The notes beneath the pieces were generated by a model. It searched no databases. It worked only from the letters and a program-made list of their open reading frames with translations, and had not been told where the DNA came from. The position numbers were made by a program, and so were the translations under genes. DNA of 64,000 bases from Ziziphus jujuba (taxonomy: Eukaryota; Streptophyta; Magnoliopsida; Rosales; Rhamnaceae): NCBI RefSeq assembly GCF_031755915.1, contig NC_083388.1, positions 20,300,001-20,364,000 on the forward strand. The letters are read 5' to 3'. Every line of letters starts with the position of its first letter. The first letter of the stretch is position 1. Below, piece after piece: positions 60,501-64,000 of this stretch.

Positions 60501-60859
60501 GCAGGAGTCGAAGGATGATCCAGCTGATTCTGATGTAAGACTTTCTTTTGGTCAAGTTGCATTTTTACCTTTTACCCTTTATATCTCTCTATCTGATCGC
60601 TTAAGCCTTTCTGTTTCTAGTTGGGTCCTAATACTGCTGACAATTTTACAGGCTGATGATGAAGATGAAGGTGATGCCGAGGATGCAGGAGAAGAATCTG
60701 ATGCTGAGTCCAAACTAGAGTCTGAAGACAGTGATGACGCCAAGGAAGCTGACAAACATGTTGGTTTCTAGCCCTTGTGCGTTGTATAAAAAATCATATT
60801 GATTATCAATTTACTGATCAATCTTCTTCTATTCTCTTTGTTTGCAGGATGAACTGTAG
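57593..60859 (+). CDS. CRT1: Calreticulin (ER lumen Ca2+-binding lectin chaperone), CRT1/2 class
   Basis: Fourteen exons: 57593-57695, 58345-58452, 58618-58810, 58901-59159, 59251-59307, 59423-59470, 59557-59643, 59723-59780, 59873-59940, 60032-60127, 60207-60254, 60505-60534, 60652-60759 and 60848-60859, giving 424 residues. Residues 1-25 are a signal peptide ending IASA/KVFF. The N domain carries both calreticulin signatures, [15 protein letters not shown] and [16 protein letters not shown], and a possible glycan site NYT. The P domain has the repeated [10 protein letters not shown] / [14 protein letters not shown] units followed by GPWKPKKIKNPNY and [11 protein letters not shown]. The C domain is strongly acidic, for low-affinity Ca2+ storage, and the chain ends HDEL for ER retrieval. 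The acidic tail places it in the CRT1/2 rather than CRT3 group. It folds glycoproteins with calnexin and stores ER calcium. Intron 3 uses a GC donor. Confidence 0.97.
58811..58900 (+). other. Non-canonical GC-AG intron in calreticulin
   Basis: Exon 3 ends CCATACAG and the intron begins GCAATG; exon 4 begins after TGCAG at 58900. Only this border restores the conserved [14 protein letters not shown] peptide, and no GT lies where it would keep frame. The exon side ends in CAG, as usual for GC donors. Confidence 0.9.
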
Positions 60860-62097
60860 AAGAGAGTTCCAGAGATAAAGCTTGGATGTCAATCGCTCCA
60901 AAAATTTTTTTTTCCTTTTTATTATTTTTACCTGTAGGAATTTTCTCTTAGTGAAGAAACTCCTTTAGCTATTTGAGAAATCAGAACAATGATGAAATGT
61001 GTGTTTTTTATCATCACAATTAAGAAATAGTTGGGAACTTTTGAGCTTCAAATGTTAACTATAATTATCCGAAATTGCCTTTTAGATTTTTGTTGATCTG
61101 GTTTATTTTCGTTTTATCTTTGTTACAATATTCTTAACAATGGGAGTGTCCCCTGAGTGGTGTTATGGTTTTTTGGCTCTGATTCCGCGCGAGGCTTTGT
61201 GACCTTGAACTTTCTGGTCGTGACCTATTTCTAGGTTTAAATTTTTAACAGTAAGAGAAAAGAAAAGATGCCTACCAAATTATAATATTCTCAGAAAAAG
61301 TCAAAAGGAAAAGTGCGGTGAGGTGTAATGTCACTTTCCTGTTGAATTCTGTTTCTGCTGGTGGAACTGTGACGCTGCCAACTTCTTTGTTCCAATAATG
61401 TATCTGGCTTTTTAATATCATTTACAGTAAATGGCATGTTTTTTTTTATTTGAAGTGAATGCTGCTGAGAATAGAGATGGATATATCAAGTAAGTTAGTG
61501 GCTGTAAAGAAAGAGGCTTTAGATTAAATTGAGAAGGTGGGTCTAATATTTGCAGGCTAGAAGATTTTTGATCCTTAAAAATGTTCACGCCCAGTGTGTC
61601 GGTGCGGTTGTGGGCTTTAAGGAGTCCTTTATTTTGTTGTCTTTGGAGAATGGGTGTGTTGGGGGCTGTGGCCTTGGCCATTAGCATTTACTTTTCTGTG
61701 GTCCTTTTTATTTGGTAAAACTACTTTTCTGTTTTTGTGGGTACTTTTCTTTTTCCTATATATATATATATATGTTGCGTGCTAGACAGGAATCAATTTC
61801 GTAGCCACCATTGTTTGTTACATTATAGCGTTGAAATTGTTGGCTATATTTCTGGAAATATCACTAGAGAAATTTGTCGGCTTTTTGGTCTTAAAGTATC
61901 CATCTTTAAGAGTATATATGTCATCATCAGCAACTAGAGACATAACTAAATTGGTATCATACTTTCATTGCTGAAAAGTCCAAAGAATTCGAAAAAAACA
62001 CAAATTGGAAAAATATGCACAAAACTATTTTTATTTTGAAATCTAAAAATATAAAAATTATTTCCAACCTATGAAGATTCACGTTGCAATGAAAGCT
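60860..62097. other. Calreticulin 3' UTR and spacer to the histidine kinase gene
   Basis: The first ~250 bases are the calreticulin 3' UTR, with AT-rich polyadenylation context near 61000-61030. The rest is spacer with a (TA)n run at about 61760-61775. The last part (about 61950-62097) is the 3' UTR of the convergent minus-strand kinase gene. No other gene seen. Confidence 0.65.
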
Positions 62098-64000
62098 TCA
62101 TTTGTCATCATGAATGGATTGAAGTGCTTCCAATAATCCCTTCATTTGTAAAGGTTTACTTAAATGAAAATCCATTCCAGCATCAACAGTCTTCTTCACT
62201 TCCTCAGGCATTGCATGGGCCGTTAATGCAATGATTGGAATATGGATTCCATATTGTTTTTCCTCCATCCTTATCAATCTTGCTGCTTCATATCCATTCA
62301 TTACTGGCATCTGCATAGACAAAGAAAACCAAAAAACGCAGAACAAAAGGCCATAACTTATATGATAATCACTCTCCAAAGCTTAATAAAGATATGAATT
62401 CTGAAATTATATATGCTGTTGAAAATGAAGAAAATACCTCACAGTCCATGAAAATATAATCATAAGGAAAAGGTTTTGAGTGACCTTCCTCTTTCTGATC
62501 ACTAAAAGCTTTGCAAACATGATCAAATGCCTGTTTCCCATTCTCACAGACTTCAACAATTGCTCCATGTTTTTGTAGATGAGCAGAAGTCAACTTCCTT
62601 AGTAGTTCAACATCATCAACAACCAGGATTCTCTTTCCATTCAAGAGATTCTCCTCCGGTTTTTCATCTCGTTTATGTACTACTATTTTCTCAAGTGAGA
62701 TTTCATTACATGAGCAACTACTTCCTGGTTCATCCCCAGCATACTCCAACTCATCTGAATGATTTTGATCTTCCGACTCCACTTTAGCCAAAGTTTTTGT
62801 TTCTAACTTGGGGAGTTTGCAACCTTTGAGTTCAGGTAGAAGTCCAAGAACTTCATATAAATGGAATCCATGAAATGGTTTACAAATCACATAGTCATTT
62901 GGAGGAGACAGTTTATGCTCTTCTATGTACTTTAATTGAATGTTACGCGAGATTGGGTTATCTAACCAGACAACTTTGCATCTGGAGCTTTGAATATCGT
63001 TCCTGAAGCTAGCTACAGTTGAAAACAATTCAGAGAAAACTCCAGCACTGGTGTCAATCACAACTAGCACAATACCTGTTGAACCTTTGGAGCTGGTCTT
63101 TCTGATGGGTGGAAAACTCTGTTCACTTCCATCGTTGATGTAGAAAGATCCATCATTTGGTCTTGAATCAGAGTTGGCGGATGAAGATTTGCTCAGATAG
63201 TCATACAAACCCAACTGGGTTTTCTCTGAATAGTTGAAATACGAAAAGTCCAGCTTTTTCTTGATCTTCTCAAGGTGTGGAAGAAGATTTTTGTAATGCT
63301 TTACGCTTGATACTTTTATGTTCCAGCTGTCAATGTAATTGGTCAAAACTTTTCTCCTTTCATCACCTTCTATATAGAGTACTACATGAGATCCCTCTGA
63401 TTTAGGTCCAGATCCACGGAGATTTATACCAAAAGGTTGAAATCCATTTTGAATGCGATCGCTGTATGTTCTAGGAATTTCTTCTTCAGTGTTAGAAGAT
63501 TCATGTTTGCATGTTAGAAGTGTGACAGTGAAACTGAAGCAAGTTCCTTTTTCACCTGGTTCTTTATCAACAATTCTTATCTCCCCATCCATTAAGCGCA
63601 CCTGGAATTATTAACTAAATTGATTTGTTAGATGCACGAGAAAGATCGTATAAGCTAAAATACATTACAAAGATTATGAAATGTGCATGGTTATTGGCTA
63701 AGTTTGTTAACTATGAAAAGTACTTGTTCACTTCAAAAGCAAAAATTATACTTCCAGTTGGGGTTTTGAAATAAACCAAGTGAAAGGCAATGTATTTACC
63801 AAAGATTCAACAATACCAAGTCCTAAACCACAGCCTTCTTGTCCAAGAGATGTTTCTGTGACCTGAACAAAGTTTTCGAAAACAGACTGTTGCTTGTCTT
63901 TTGGAATTCCAGTGCCTGTATCATCCACCTCAATTACAAACTCTGTCCTGTTTGGATCTTGTTGGGCTGTATGAAGGGCATCCAGATCATTGAAACCTTT
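62098..64000 (-). CDS. CKI1: CKI1-like hybrid histidine kinase, C-terminal part (5' end beyond window)
   Basis: Minus-strand exons >64000-63800, 63601-62438 and 62310-62098 join in frame; the last ends at the stop at 62098-62100. The first visible exon is the HATPase domain with G1 box VDDTGTGIPKD, F box FENFVQV and G2 box GCGLGLGIVES. Next come the end of the kinase core (LMDGEIRIVDKEPGEKGTCF) and a long, poorly conserved linker of ~300 residues with a receiver-like but degenerate segment. Last is a complete receiver domain: acidic pair ILVVDD, phosphoacceptor Asp in IFMDCEMPVMNGYEA, Thr in IIALTAH and Lys in LSKPLQ. CKI1 signals through AHP proteins to type-B response regulators and specifies female gametophyte and vascular cell fates. 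The HisKA domain with the phosphorylated His and the N-terminal sensor region lie outside. The choice of CKI1 over AHK-type kinases is by resemblance. Confidence 0.87.

Noticed and set aside
1..64000. CRISPR arrays, bacterial operons or bacterial ribosome-binding sites
   Set aside because: The window is plant nuclear DNA; the repeats seen are microsatellites, tandem duplications and transposon ends, with no regular spacer architecture.

Overview
This is a window of AT-rich nuclear DNA from a flowering plant, almost certainly a eudicot. Genes are split by many short GT-AG introns, intergenic DNA is full of poly-A/T runs and (TA)n or (TAA)n microsatellites, and every recognisable protein is a plant-type nuclear gene: PPR protein, organellar Lon, plant COMPASS/Shg1-like protein, organellar release factor 2, vacuolar H+-pyrophosphatase, HDEL calreticulin and a CKI1-like hybrid histidine kinase. 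I cannot name the species.

Layout. 1-1159 (-): 5' end of a mitochondrial-type PPR gene. 1391-2659 (-): an inverted, exon-skipped relic of LON1. 5396-6827 (+): a two-exon gene for a 230-residue membrane-anchored protein of unknown function. 8382-16665 (+): an intact 20-exon LON1 gene (983 residues). About 12566-32900: a tandem segmental duplication of roughly 10 kb that copied the 3' half of LON1 plus about 5 kb downstream. The second copy is a pseudogene broken by deletions and by mobile elements, including a solo LTR with perfect 5-bp target duplications and an element flanked by 11-bp direct repeats. 34617-36724 (+): a six-exon ASG1-like plant-specific protein, followed by what looks like a displaced copy of its own upstream region. 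38554-40359 (-): Shg1/BOD1-like COMPASS subunit. 41949-45178 (-) and 45479-47476 (+): release factor 2 and an RluA-type pseudouridine synthase, arranged head to head over a short shared promoter. 50604-54926 (+): type I (K+-dependent class) vacuolar H+-pyrophosphatase. 57593-60859 (+): calreticulin with HDEL and a textbook ER-stress promoter. 62098-64000 (-): 3' part of a CKI1-like histidine kinase.

How the genes relate. This is a normal plant gene neighbourhood rather than an operon, but themes recur. PPR, LON1 and release factor 2 all serve organelle gene expression or protein quality control. The release factor 2 / pseudouridine synthase / calreticulin order recalls, from memory, Arabidopsis At1g56350 / At1g56345 / At1g56340.

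The most unusual feature is the LON1 graveyard. Besides the intact gene there are four LON1-derived fragments in at least three age classes, on both strands. One of them keeps the promoter-proximal region, the mitochondrial presequence exon and an in-frame splice to a later exon. All coordinates, exon borders and identities were worked out by eye from the sequence; no alignment or database search was run.
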